Positions 7,258 to 15,393 of a DNA stretch of 25,808 nucleotides are shown piece by piece (position 1 is the stretch's first letter; every line of letters starts with the position of its first letter). The stretch lies in contig CAZJCK010000051.1 in assembly GCA_964544635.1 (NCBI GenBank), positions 1 through 25,808 on the forward strand, written 5' to 3'. The position numbers were made by a program, and so were the translations under genes. Under the pieces are notes generated by a model, which saw nothing but the letters and a program-made list of their open reading frames with translations, was not told the origin of the DNA and did not search any database. This DNA comes from CAZJCK01 sp964544635. GTDB taxonomy: Bacteria > Zixibacteria > MSB-5A5 > GN15 > FEB-12.

Positions 7258-7650
7258 CTACATCGCCAGATCGTCGAGATAATCCTGCAGCGCCTGGTTG
7301 GAATCGGTCGGTACCCAGTTCAGGCTGTACCGGTACTTGTGGCGGTACTTCGCCGCCTTGACCATCAGGTGCGAGAATGCCTGCGGCACCGGCTCACGGC
7401 CGTTGATGAAGTTAACCACCCGGAGGTTGGTGCCGAAGATCTGGTACGTGTGATTCGAGAAATACTTCTGGTTGCCGTCAATGAACTCAAGCAAAGCCAG
7501 CAGGGCGGCAAGGTCGGAGTGCTCGGAATCGACACCGTCAAACGGCGCCTTAAAGGTGATTCCCAGTTCCGGAATATTGAAGGCCACCACGGCCGACTTG
7601 GCTACCTCGTTCTGATCCGGCAGCTGATATGATCCAAAGTAACATTCCAT
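7258..7650 (-). CDS. RNase H-like fold protein with degenerate active site
   Basis: A 130-residue protein (140 if a TTG at 7680 is used). The order of motifs follows RNase HI-type domains: a helix SEHSDLAALLALLEFID where RNase H has AEx-A-L--AL, a strand-helix YQIFGTNLRVVNFINGR where RNase H has GDSxxVVNQING, and a final LNWVPTDSNQALQDYL like WVPREeNxxAD. The usual catalytic acids are not conserved: the GDS aspartate is replaced in GTN and the last AD by QA. I infer a binding or structural role and not nuclease activity. The family assignment rests on pattern only. No Shine-Dalgarno sequence is clear for either start. Confidence 0.6.
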   Translation of the reverse strand: MECYFGSYQLPDQNEVAKSAVVAFNIPELGITFKAPFDGVDSEHSDLAALLALLEFIDGNQKYFSNHTYQIFGTNLRVVNFINGREPVPQAFSHLMVKAAKYRHKYRYSLNWVPTDSNQALQDYLDDLAM

Positions 7651-7790
7651 GCCGGGGGTTAACGCAACCGTTGTGCCCAAACTATCGACACGGTCCGGCC
7701 GTTGCCCCGCAACGACTTACGCCGCCGAGACGATGCAGCGTGTCGCAGCTTTGCCTGCAACCCGGTTCATACGAGTGAATATCCGTTGAC

Positions 7791-7818
7791 TTGCACTGTA
7801 TGGTAAGAAGCCTATACT
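7791..7818 (+). promoter_or_regulatory. Upstream promoter candidate for the serine hydrolase
   Basis: TTGCAC (7791-7796), a 16-base spacer and TATACT (7813-7818). It would give a leader of about 97 bases to the ATG at 7923. Confidence 0.5.
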
Positions 7819-7850
7819 TTGTCGCTGAACGCGACTATGAAAGCGCAACA

Positions 7851-7879
7851 ATGACTGTTCTTTCGCAGTCCTATATACT
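7851..7879 (+). promoter_or_regulatory. Proximal promoter candidate for the serine hydrolase
   Basis: ATGACT (7851-7856), a 17-base spacer and TATACT (7874-7879), with the start codon 43 bases further on. An imperfect operator could be formed by GACTG (7853-7857) and CAGTC (7866-7870), which lie inside this promoter. The rest of 7681-7904, the divergent intergenic region, shows no gene or other clear signal. Confidence 0.5.
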
Positions 7880-7922
7880 GTAGCATGCAACCAAACATCT
7901 TTAATTGGCGGGAGTACGGGTA

Positions 7923-10040
7923 ATGCCAACAATCTTAAAGATCACACTGACAGTATGTCTATTCCTGTTCCTGGTCGGTTCAGCTTCGGCCGCCGACTTT
8001 ATCGGTACCTGGAAGGGTGCCATCCAGATTCCAGGGTCGCCACTCGAGGTCGAGGTAACCATCGACACTGCCGAAACCGGCGAGCTGGCCGGCGACATCG
8101 ACATTCCAGCCCAGAACACCAAAGACCAGGCGCTGAAAGATATCGCAGCCGACGGCAGCACCATCTCGTTTGTCATCACCACCGTCCCGGGCGATCCGAC
8201 TTTTGACGGCAGCCTGAGCGACGACGGTGACACCTTGTCGGGCGAGTTTCGACAGGGCGGCGCAGCCTTTCCGTTTATGCTGACACGTTTCGATGTCGCC
8301 GCAGCCGAAGCCGAGAAAGCCGCGCTGGAAGCCAAACTGAATGAAATCCGGACGTTTATCGATTCCACCATGGCGTACTGGAATGTACCGGGTATGGGGC
8401 TCGGGCTGGTCGTTGACGATTCCGTTGTAATGCTCGAGGGCTACGGCTATCGCGATGTCGAGAACGAAGTCCCGGTCGACGAGCACACCGTGTTTGCGAT
8501 CGGTTCATCGACCAAGGCGTTTACCACTATGCTGCTCGGTATGCTGGTCGATGACGGCTTGATCGCCTGGGATGAACCGGTGCGCACTTACCTGCCCACC
8601 TTCGACATGGACGACGACTTTGCGGCCGAGCGAATGACGCCGATGGATCTGGTCACTCATCGGTCCGGCCTGCCGCGCCATGACCTGATGTGGTACAACT
8701 CGACCGCGACACGTGAAGAAATGTTCAACCGCCTGCCCTATCTCGAACCGAACGAAGATTTCCGCGCCACCTTCCAGTACCAGAACCTGATGTACATGAC
8801 GGCCGGTTACCTTGCCGGGCAGGTCGTCGGATCGACCTGGGAAGAACTGATCGACAAACGGATCTTCACACCGCTGGGCATGAACGAATCGGTCACTTCG
8901 ATCCAGGGACTGATCGACTCCCCCAACCGTGCCCTCGGCTATCGCTGGCACAATGATACGCTGGAGCAGATGGATTATCGCGGCATCGACGCCCTCGGTC
9001 CGGCCGGCACGATTAACTCGACGATTGGCGACATGGTCCAGTGGGTGCGCCTGCACCTGAGTGACGGCGAGTTGGACGGCGCCAAACTGATCAGCGGGGA
9101 GCAGTTGAGCCTGATGCACCGGATGCACATGCCGATTCCGGGCGGCATGAGCGCGGAGATGCCGGTCAACGGCTACGGCCTGGGCTGGTTCATTCGACCG
9201 TACCGTGGCCATGCCGTTTCACACCATGGCGGCAATATCGATGGCTTCACCGCGCTGGTCCACCTGCTGCCCAACGACAATATCGGTATGGTCATCCTGA
9301 CCAACATGAATACGACACCCTACACCACCATTATGGCCCGCACCATTGCCGATATCATGCTCGAGATCGAGCCGATGGGCTGGCACGACCGCATCAAGGA
9401 GCGACATGAGTCGGATGAGCGGGTGGGCGAAGAAAAGAAAGACCCGGAACGGATTGAGGGTACGAAACCCTCGCATGACCTCGAGGATTACGTCGGCATC
9501 TACAGCAACAAGGGGTATGGCAATGCTGAAGTGACACGCGAAAAGAAGCAGCTTCGCCTTACCTACAACAACATTCCGCTTGAACTTAAACACTGGCACT
9601 ACGATGTCTTTCGTGGCACCAATGACCTCTTTCCGGATGTCGGTTTCATGGTCACCTTCCGGACCAACGAACGCGGCGAGATAGCGAGCTTCCTGGCGCC
9701 GCTCGAGCTGTCGGTCGACGACATCGAGTTCGAACGGCAACCGGCACGGGAGTGGTACACAACCGAGTACCTCGAAACGTATACCGGTACGTATGAACTG
9801 GCCGATCAGTCGGTCACCTTCCGTATCCGCGCTGACAGTATTCTGACCGCCTCCATTACGAACCAGCCGACGTTTGAACTGGAGCCGTTTGACAAGCACG
9901 CCTTCAGCCTGCAGGGGTTGACGGGATATTCGGTGAAATTCAAGGATATCGATGACGGCAAGGCGCGGGTGGCGGAGTTCCACCAGCCAAACGGTGTCTT
10001 CGCGGCCAGGAGAATGGACGACGTGGACGAAAATGAATAA
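7923..10040 (+). CDS. Secreted serine hydrolase, beta-lactamase/class C fold
   Basis: A 705-residue exported protein of the serine beta-lactamase-like (peptidase S12, AmpC/PbpE) family. A signal peptide (residues 1-24, ending ASA/ADF) is followed by a small beta domain at about 25-122. The hydrolase domain spans about 140-490 with SSTK (catalytic S195, K198), YQN (Y286-N288) and HHGG (434-437). A C-terminal region of about 190 residues has the look of DUF3471-type modules found in such proteins. Relatives include D-amino-peptidases and esterases, so the substrate is open. The ATG at 7923 has GGGAG upstream and starts the signal peptide; an in-frame TTG at 7905 is less likely. It is the only plus-strand gene and is monocistronic. 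Confidence 0.88.
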   Translation: MPTILKITLTVCLFLFLVGSASAADFIGTWKGAIQIPGSPLEVEVTIDTAETGELAGDIDIPAQNTKDQALKDIAADGSTISFVITTVPGDPTFDGSLSDDGDTLSGEFRQGGAAFPFMLTRFDVAAAEAEKAALEAKLNEIRTFIDSTMAYWNVPGMGLGLVVDDSVVMLEGYGYRDVENEVPVDEHTVFAIGSSTKAFTTMLLGMLVDDGLIAWDEPVRTYLPTFDMDDDFAAERMTPMDLVTHRSGLPRHDLMWYNSTATREEMFNRLPYLEPNEDFRATFQYQNLMYMTAGYLAGQVVGSTWEELIDKRIFTPLGMNESVTSIQGLIDSPNRALGYRWHNDTLEQMDYRGIDALGPAGTINSTIGDMVQWVRLHLSDGELDGAKLISGEQLSLMHRMHMPIPGGMSAEMPVNGYGLGWFIRPYRGHAVSHHGGNIDGFTALVHLLPNDNIGMVILTNMNTTPYTTIMARTIADIMLEIEPMGWHDRIKERHESDERVGEEKKDPERIEGTKPSHDLEDYVGIYSNKGYGNAEVTREKKQLRLTYNNIPLELKHWHYDVFRGTNDLFPDVGFMVTFRTNERGEIASFLAPLELSVDDIEFERQPAREWYTTEYLETYTGTYELADQSVTFRIRADSILTASITNQPTFELEPFDKHAFSLQGLTGYSVKFKDIDDGKARVAEFHQPNGVFAARRMDDVDENE

Positions 10041-10060
10041 CCGCACACAAGTCCGCTGCT

Positions 10061-10093
10061 TTGTGCAGCGCGTACGTCCTCGTGCGCGCTGTT
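10061..10093. repeat. REP-like hairpin, copy 1
   Basis: A 33-base unit beginning TTGTGCAGCGCGTACG. Its CAGCGCGTACG arm pairs with CGTGCGCGCTG across a TCCT loop, giving 11 pairs with one G-U. An identical copy lies 102 bases downstream. Confidence 0.8.
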
Positions 10094-10162
10094 CTCAACG
10101 GGAATAGGCGGCTGCGGTCCAGCGAAAACCGTTGTAGTTCGCGGATGGCGCCTGCCGAGTCA

Positions 10163-10195
10163 TTGTGCAGCGCGTACGTCCTCGTGCGCGCTGTT
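10163..10195. repeat. REP-like hairpin, copy 2
   Basis: Identical over 33 bases to the unit at 10061-10093. The 70 bases between the copies (10094-10162) hold no ORF or other structure that I see. Confidence 0.8.
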
Positions 10196-10205
10196 GTCTT
10201 TTTTT
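10168..10205 (+). terminator. Terminator of the serine hydrolase gene
   Basis: The second REP-like hairpin (stem 10168-10193) is followed on the plus strand by GTTGTC and seven T (10199-10205). The repeat copy therefore serves as an intrinsic terminator, and it separates the gene from the convergent dgt operon. Confidence 0.75.
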
Positions 10206-10228
10206 GAGTATACCCCAGAGTATGGGCG

Positions 10229-11377
10229 CTACTTCAACCGGTCGTAGGTGTTGAGGGCGAAACGGTCGGTCATGCCGGCGATGTAATCTGTCACCACCTG
10301 TACGCGGTTTTGTTCATTGAGACGTACCTTGAACTTGTCGGGCAGTAGCGACGGATCGGCAGTATACCGCCGCCACAGCGTTTCGACAACCTTCCAGGCA
10401 TGTTCAGACATCCGCCGGAGGTTGGGATGACGGTACAGGCGATCGTAGAGAAACTCCTTCAACAGCGCCACCGTGGTCTCTATCTCCTCAGAGTAGGCGG
10501 CGATCGGTTCAGGATGACTGCGCACCGCTTCGAGACTGTTGATGCCGAACGATTCGAGGCGTGAACGGGTTGTTTCGATCAGGTCGGTGGTGACAAAGTC
10601 AAGCAGATGGCGTACCAGGGCATAGCGGCGCTTATCTTCAGGAAGGGCGCGGAAGTCCGAATCCTGCGACAGCGGCAACCGCTGCCAGAATTCGGCACGC
10701 AGCAATTCGTCCCACGTCAGCAGTCCCGACACCAGCCCGTCGTCGATATCATGCGAGTTGTATGTCACCTCGTCGGCGATATCGACCAGCGACGCCTCCA
10801 GTGTCGGATGGTGATACCCCTCGAACTCCGGCAGTTCGATCTTCATCGAGGTTTCATGCTTGACGATCCCCTCGCGCACTTCATACGACAGGTTCAGACC
10901 ATCATACTCCGGATACCGCTGTTCGAGGAAGTCGACAATGCGCAACGACTGCAGGTTGTGGTTGAACCCGCCCTGCCCGGCCAGCAGTTCGTTGAGGACA
11001 TCTTCGCCGGAATGACCGAAAGGCGTGTGTCCGAGATCATGCACCAGCGCGATTGCCTCGGCAAGGTCCTCGTTCAGTCGCAGGGAGCGCGCCAGCGTGC
11101 GGCTGATCTGCGCCACTTCGATAGTGTGAGTCAGGCGGGTACGGAAATGATCCTGCTCGTGAGGGATAAACACCTGCGTTTTGTAGGCCATGCGACGAAA
11201 GGCGGTGCAGTGGATAATGCGGTCACGGTCGCGCTGGTACGACGTACGCATCGGATGCGGCGCAGTGGGGTAGACCCGTCCCTTTGATTCGGCCGAGAGC
11301 GCGGCGTACGGCGCCAGCATCTCCGACTCGCGCTGTTCAATGTCCTGCCGCAGGATACGCGGCTGCTGTGGTATCAT
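10229..11377 (-). CDS. dgt: dGTP triphosphohydrolase (HD family)
   Basis: This enzyme hydrolyses dGTP, or dNTPs more generally, to the deoxynucleoside and triphosphate, controlling dNTP pools. The 382-residue protein shows the family order: R-D-x-R-I-I-H-C-T-A-F-R-R at about 50-62, FRTRLTHTIEV with metal ligand H84, HDLGHTPFGHSGE with H113-D114, and FNHNLQSLRIV. DIADEVTYNSHDIDDG provides the later aspartate. The length matches the shorter dGTPase-like type, which usually acts on several dNTPs. Its ATG overlaps the stop of the PorV-like gene (ATGA, 11374-11377), which places it last in a long operon otherwise made of RNase R, a regulator and exported proteins. No strong terminator with a T-tract follows on the minus strand. 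Confidence 0.92.
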   Translation of the reverse strand: MIPQQPRILRQDIEQRESEMLAPYAALSAESKGRVYPTAPHPMRTSYQRDRDRIIHCTAFRRMAYKTQVFIPHEQDHFRTRLTHTIEVAQISRTLARSLRLNEDLAEAIALVHDLGHTPFGHSGEDVLNELLAGQGGFNHNLQSLRIVDFLEQRYPEYDGLNLSYEVREGIVKHETSMKIELPEFEGYHHPTLEASLVDIADEVTYNSHDIDDGLVSGLLTWDELLRAEFWQRLPLSQDSDFRALPEDKRRYALVRHLLDFVTTDLIETTRSRLESFGINSLEAVRSHPEPIAAYSEEIETTVALLKEFLYDRLYRHPNLRRMSEHAWKVVETLWRRYTADPSLLPDKFKVRLNEQNRVQVVTDYIAGMTDRFALNTYDRLK

Positions 11378-12204
11378 CTATCCTCTATCGTGTTTCGTCG
11401 GCCGGCCAGCCCAACCGATACGCCGTGGGTCAGGCCGAGCACCGGGTGGTAAGACACGGCATAACTGAAGGTAGTCGCCATCCAGCCGATGCGCAAGCCG
11501 CCACCGTAGATCCAGGGACGGGTACTGACCGACCAGAGCAAATCGGCATGACCCGCCAGCACGATGGTCTGACCGAACGAAAACTGCAGCTTTTTATCCG
11601 GTTCCAGCAACAGACCGCCGAGGAACGTGAAATCACGTTCGCTCAGTATTTGCGCTTGCAGTCGGTATCGCCGTTCGACCGGTGCCGAGTGGGAGTCGAA
11701 TGACGGCCGGGTCAGGTTGTCGACGGCACTGCTGATCAGCAGACTCTTCAAATCAAGCGTAAGACTACCGCCCATTGTCGATGCCGACAACGATGGGAAC
11801 ACCTGGTTGAAGTCGAGCTGCCGGTGCGACAGGCTGATCGCCGCACCGACCGGACCGTACCAGGCCGCCAGTGACGAACGTATAGTGCGTTCGGTATACA
11901 GATCGGACGAACCAAACTGCGACAGCGCCAGCGACAGGCCAACCGCGCGGTATCGGTAATCGGCGGCCATGAACATATTGTCCAGTTCTTTCAGGTTGAA
12001 GCGGCGATCCCAGCCGGTCTCGAAATGCCACGATCCGGACGGACGGCGGACTGTCGGCAGCACGGCAATATCCGCGCCATCCGGGTCAGCCTGGTCGACC
12101 AGGCCGCTTGACCCGGTCTGCCGACCGCCCGCGACCTCAAACGCCGACGTTTCCTGAGCCGCGCAGGCAGCAAGGAACAAAACGATGAGGCAAAGGCTCT
12201 TCAT
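11374..12204 (-). CDS. PorV/PorQ-like outer-membrane beta-barrel protein
   Basis: A 276-residue exported protein with a signal peptide (MKSLCLIVLFLAACAAQETSA). The mature part consists of alternating strands such as YRAVGLSLALSQFG, AAWYGPVGAAISLSHR and GSLTLDLKSLLISSAVDNL. It ends with FSYAVSYHPVLGLTHGVSVGL, a pattern typical of PorV/PorQ-like barrels of the FCB group. In type IX secretion such proteins shuttle or hold cargo at the outer membrane; here that role is inferred. A cysteine in LAACAA could alternatively be a lipobox. Both ends overlap neighbours by ATGA, so it is coupled to the LTD gene before it and dgt after it. Confidence 0.68.
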   Translation of the reverse strand: MKSLCLIVLFLAACAAQETSAFEVAGGRQTGSSGLVDQADPDGADIAVLPTVRRPSGSWHFETGWDRRFNLKELDNMFMAADYRYRAVGLSLALSQFGSSDLYTERTIRSSLAAWYGPVGAAISLSHRQLDFNQVFPSLSASTMGGSLTLDLKSLLISSAVDNLTRPSFDSHSAPVERRYRLQAQILSERDFTFLGGLLLEPDKKLQFSFGQTIVLAGHADLLWSVSTRPWIYGGGLRIGWMATTFSYAVSYHPVLGLTHGVSVGLAGRRNTIEDR

Positions 12205-13796
12205 CGCACCACCACCACCTGTTTGGCCGATCCAACACCGGCAACGTCGAAAAAGATGACATACGGCCCGATCGGCAGACGTCGGCTGTCATCGCCGCGA
12301 CCATCCCAGCCAACGGTCGCCGGGATGATATCAGTATCGTCGATGAGTGTTCGCACGACATTTCCGTTGCGATCATAGATGCGAAGGGTGAACGAGGTGG
12401 CGTCGGGATAGACAAGGCTGACATCAATCGACTCGCCTGCGGTCGTATTGATATACCGCGACGATACCGTAACCTCCACATTTGCGCCGGTCTGGAGCAC
12501 GAAGGCGTCGCCGCCTCTACCGGGGCTGCCGTGCGCATCGAGCGACGGTAACCAGTCGGCCGCGGACGGTTCCCTGGTGCGGCGCACCAGGGTGCGGTTG
12601 TTTTTCGGCGGATCGACATAGCATGCTCGATCCAGCGTGTTGCCCCATTGATCGACCAATAGTACAGTGTCGGCATCGTTGTTCAAAGGCGGCCAGGACG
12701 AGAGCTGCACAACATCGGCGGCATGATCAGCATAGAAGTCTGAAAAAGCCGCAGCATTGTCGGCGAGCACCAGGAAACTGCGCGGCGGCAGGACGGTCGA
12801 GTCCGCAACCTTGCCGCTGCGGTACGGATCTGCCAGCGACCAGCCGTGCATGATGACAGTATCATCGGTCCGGTTATACAACTCGAGCCACTCAGTCGTC
12901 AGGGCTCCCTCCGGGGCGGCCATGATCTCGGTGAGAATGATCGGCGGGAACGGGTTACCGGGTGACCGCACCGTGAGGCTGTTGTCGTCCGGTGTCACAT
13001 CGTCGGGCAGACGGCAGACCATCGCCTGATACGGCCGCAGCAGCTGCAGATCGAAACTGACCTGGGTACTGCCGGCAGCGTCGACGGCAACGTGCTGCGA
13101 AGCGACTACCAGGCCGGTAGCCTCATCGACGACCGTGACCGGCACGGCCGAGGCAGAGGCGGCGTGGTTATCTACCTGCAGTTGGAGACGGTCGACGTCC
13201 TGATGACGATACACGCCGACCAGCGACAGTGACAGATCGAGCACGATCGGCGCGATCGAGTTGACTCGGCCGGGTGTGGAACCGTAGGTATCATGGCACT
13301 GTTGAATCGTCTCGGCTTGGTGGGGCGAGCGTTCCCACGAAACGCCGTCGTCACCGCTTTCATACCATGACAGCACCGACACCAGCGTATCATTGCGTAC
13401 AAGGCTGATACTGCCGCCGGGATTGGTGAGCGCGAGATGATCGGCTTGAATAACGCGGCAGACTTCAGCATCATGGTCACCCCATACCCCGGAGTTGTCC
13501 CCCCAGACCGACTCGAACCCGGGGCGACCGTCACCGCCATACAACTGGCGACAGAGCACGAGGTAATCACCCGGACGAAAACTGATCGGCTGGTACGGCA
13601 CCACTTCGATGCCGTCACAAAACAGGCGATAGTCCAGCAGCTGTGCTTCGCCGGTCGCGGAATCGGGAAGGTGCAACTCGATCCACTCCAGCGAGACAAA
13701 CTGGTCCGGTTCGTTCACCATCGCCTCATTGATCACCAGGTCAGTTGCAGCGGCGACCTGTATCCATGCCATGAGCACAATCACAGCCATTTTCAT
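12201..13796 (-). CDS. Secreted lamin-tail-domain protein with FlgD-like C-terminal module
   Basis: A 531-residue exported protein. After a signal peptide (about 1-17) comes one lamin-tail-like domain (LVINEAMVNEP, VSLEWIELHLP, FRPGDYLVLCR). A middle beta-rich segment follows, then a second lamin-tail domain at about 285-400 (ILTEIMAAPEG, EWLELYNRTDD, WSLAD, LPPRSFLVLAD). The last 65 residues (FTLRIYDRNGNVVRTL, WDGRGDDSRRLPIGPYVIFF, KQVVVVR) match the FlgD-Ig type fold that also resembles type IX secretion sorting domains. It is probably exposed on or released from the surface. GAGGTG lies before the ATG, and the start overlaps the previous stop (ATGA). No catalytic domain is visible. Confidence 0.75.
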   Translation of the reverse strand: MKMAVIVLMAWIQVAAATDLVINEAMVNEPDQFVSLEWIELHLPDSATGEAQLLDYRLFCDGIEVVPYQPISFRPGDYLVLCRQLYGGDGRPGFESVWGDNSGVWGDHDAEVCRVIQADHLALTNPGGSISLVRNDTLVSVLSWYESGDDGVSWERSPHQAETIQQCHDTYGSTPGRVNSIAPIVLDLSLSLVGVYRHQDVDRLQLQVDNHAASASAVPVTVVDEATGLVVASQHVAVDAAGSTQVSFDLQLLRPYQAMVCRLPDDVTPDDNSLTVRSPGNPFPPIILTEIMAAPEGALTTEWLELYNRTDDTVIMHGWSLADPYRSGKVADSTVLPPRSFLVLADNAAAFSDFYADHAADVVQLSSWPPLNNDADTVLLVDQWGNTLDRACYVDPPKNNRTLVRRTREPSAADWLPSLDAHGSPGRGGDAFVLQTGANVEVTVSSRYINTTAGESIDVSLVYPDATSFTLRIYDRNGNVVRTLIDDTDIIPATVGWDGRGDDSRRLPIGPYVIFFDVAGVGSAKQVVVVR

Positions 13797-15382
13797 ACCG
13801 ACACCTCTATGCCAAGTTGAAGCTGAAACGTGTGCCGTATGGTAGCGCTGCGCACAAAACTGTGACTGAGCTTGATATCTCCAGTCACCGAACGATACAG
13901 CTTCTGAATAAAGCGAAGGTACAGATAGGAACGATTCAGCTGCGCTGCATCGAACGTCAGGTTGGAGAGATGCAGCCAGTACTCGACTGTTCGATTGTGC
14001 GGCAGATCAACCCGTCCCCGCGTGAAGAGAGCATAGTGATCGGGGCGGCCGCTTTCAGTGCGGCGCATCAGGCTGACCAGCCACCAGCCGGAGGCGAAGC
14101 GGCGGCGACGTTCCAGTCGGATGTCGCGCCGAATCGCCCGGTCGGCGCCCTGTACCCGTTCCCGAAGGTAGATCGATAGTTGATATGATGCCGCTCGACC
14201 GGCCAGTCGTTCGATACCACCAAGTAATCGCGTTTCATACCGGTCGTTGTTTGCAGTCCCGAGTTCACTGCGGAGATGCAGTCGCCAGGCCGGCGCGAAA
14301 TCGGTGCGCAGGTCGATCATACCGCCGCTCTGGTCCCGGTGACGCGAGGTATAACGAAAGTCGACATGCTCCAGAGAATCCCGTGAGATCAGCGTCAGCC
14401 CCCGGCTCCCGCTCACCAGGCCGCGATACTGTTCACCGTAACTCCATAGATGCGCGCGCAGACGCCAGAAACCGCCGGCTCGATTGAACTCTGCGAGCAC
14501 CGCCTCGCTGCCGGCCCGGTCCGGCTCGGCGCTCACCTCAAGCGCGACATGGTCGTGGCTTCCATCGGCCGTGATAGTTGAGCCAATTCGTTGATACCGG
14601 ACAGTCCGATCTGTCGCCCGGTGACGCAGACGGGCTTCCGAGAACGCCAGGCCGATGGTGAGCTGCCCGGAGCCGGTGACAACCTCAGCACCGACAACTG
14701 TCAGGGCATGACTGTTGTCACGTTGGTACGATACGAGTGCCTGGCCGGATAACTCATCTCCACTCCAGACCGTGTGCAAACCGTTGAAGCCCCCATGATC
14801 CGGGGAAACGAACGACTCGCCGTCCAGCCGTTGGTGCGACTGCAGGCGCCGTCCCGAATACCCCAGCACACTACCCAGGCCAAACTGCGCGATGAAACTG
14901 CCCGCAGTGATGCGCTCGACGATATGATCGGTGGGGCGGTAGGCAATCGCGCGTCGCCGGAATCGCTCGCGGACGGTGTACTCGCGACGGATCTGAAAGT
15001 CTGCCTGCCAGTTGCCCCAGGCACTGCGCGCCGTCAGGTCATAGCGCGAGTTTTCGTAGTCGCGGTTGCGCCGCGTATACGACTGGCGTACCAGCGTATG
15101 CACAGAACCTGCGTCAGCCTCTCCCCTGCTCGTGTCAGGATCGCTGAGTTCAATCGTCTCGAGCGAGCTGCTGTTTCGGGCAGTATGATAGAGGGAGCGC
15201 GCGAGCGAATCGTCGCCCAGTTGCTGCAATTCCCGGAGTCTGACAAAGTCGGCAACCGACAGGTCACCGCGATCGAGTGCCTCGGCCAGTTCGTCGTCCG
15301 ACAACGAGCCGTCGAACGCCTCCCCACTCGAATACAACGCTGTCGCGAGCAGTACTGCCCCCAACAGCCCCCATAGTCGCAT
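13793..15382 (-). CDS. Predicted outer-membrane beta-barrel protein
   Basis: A 529-residue exported protein with a signal peptide (about 1-22) and a helical N-terminal stretch at 25-70 (SDDELAEALDRGDLSVADFVRL). The rest is amphipathic beta-strand with many Arg and Tyr residues, as in outer-membrane barrels. The block ERITAGSFIAQFGLGSVLGYSGRR resembles the FGQGLVL motif of FCB barrel proteins that carry helix-hairpin-helix domains at the N-terminus. No convincing helix-hairpin-helix motif is seen here, so that part may have been lost or replaced. GGGGG is placed before the ATG, and the gene starts 11 bases after the regulator gene. Function is unknown; co-transcription with an LTD and a PorV-like protein suggests a surface assembly. 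Confidence 0.62.
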   Translation of the reverse strand: MRLWGLLGAVLLATALYSSGEAFDGSLSDDELAEALDRGDLSVADFVRLRELQQLGDDSLARSLYHTARNSSSLETIELSDPDTSRGEADAGSVHTLVRQSYTRRNRDYENSRYDLTARSAWGNWQADFQIRREYTVRERFRRRAIAYRPTDHIVERITAGSFIAQFGLGSVLGYSGRRLQSHQRLDGESFVSPDHGGFNGLHTVWSGDELSGQALVSYQRDNSHALTVVGAEVVTGSGQLTIGLAFSEARLRHRATDRTVRYQRIGSTITADGSHDHVALEVSAEPDRAGSEAVLAEFNRAGGFWRLRAHLWSYGEQYRGLVSGSRGLTLISRDSLEHVDFRYTSRHRDQSGGMIDLRTDFAPAWRLHLRSELGTANNDRYETRLLGGIERLAGRAASYQLSIYLRERVQGADRAIRRDIRLERRRRFASGWWLVSLMRRTESGRPDHYALFTRGRVDLPHNRTVEYWLHLSNLTFDAAQLNRSYLYLRFIQKLYRSVTGDIKLSHSFVRSATIRHTFQLQLGIEVSV

Positions 15383-15393
15383 GATACCCCCGA

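Noticed and set aside
10061..10195. CRISPR-like pair of direct repeats
   Set aside because: Only two copies with a 69-base spacer, each a strong hairpin, and no cas gene nearby. REP-like repeat fits better.
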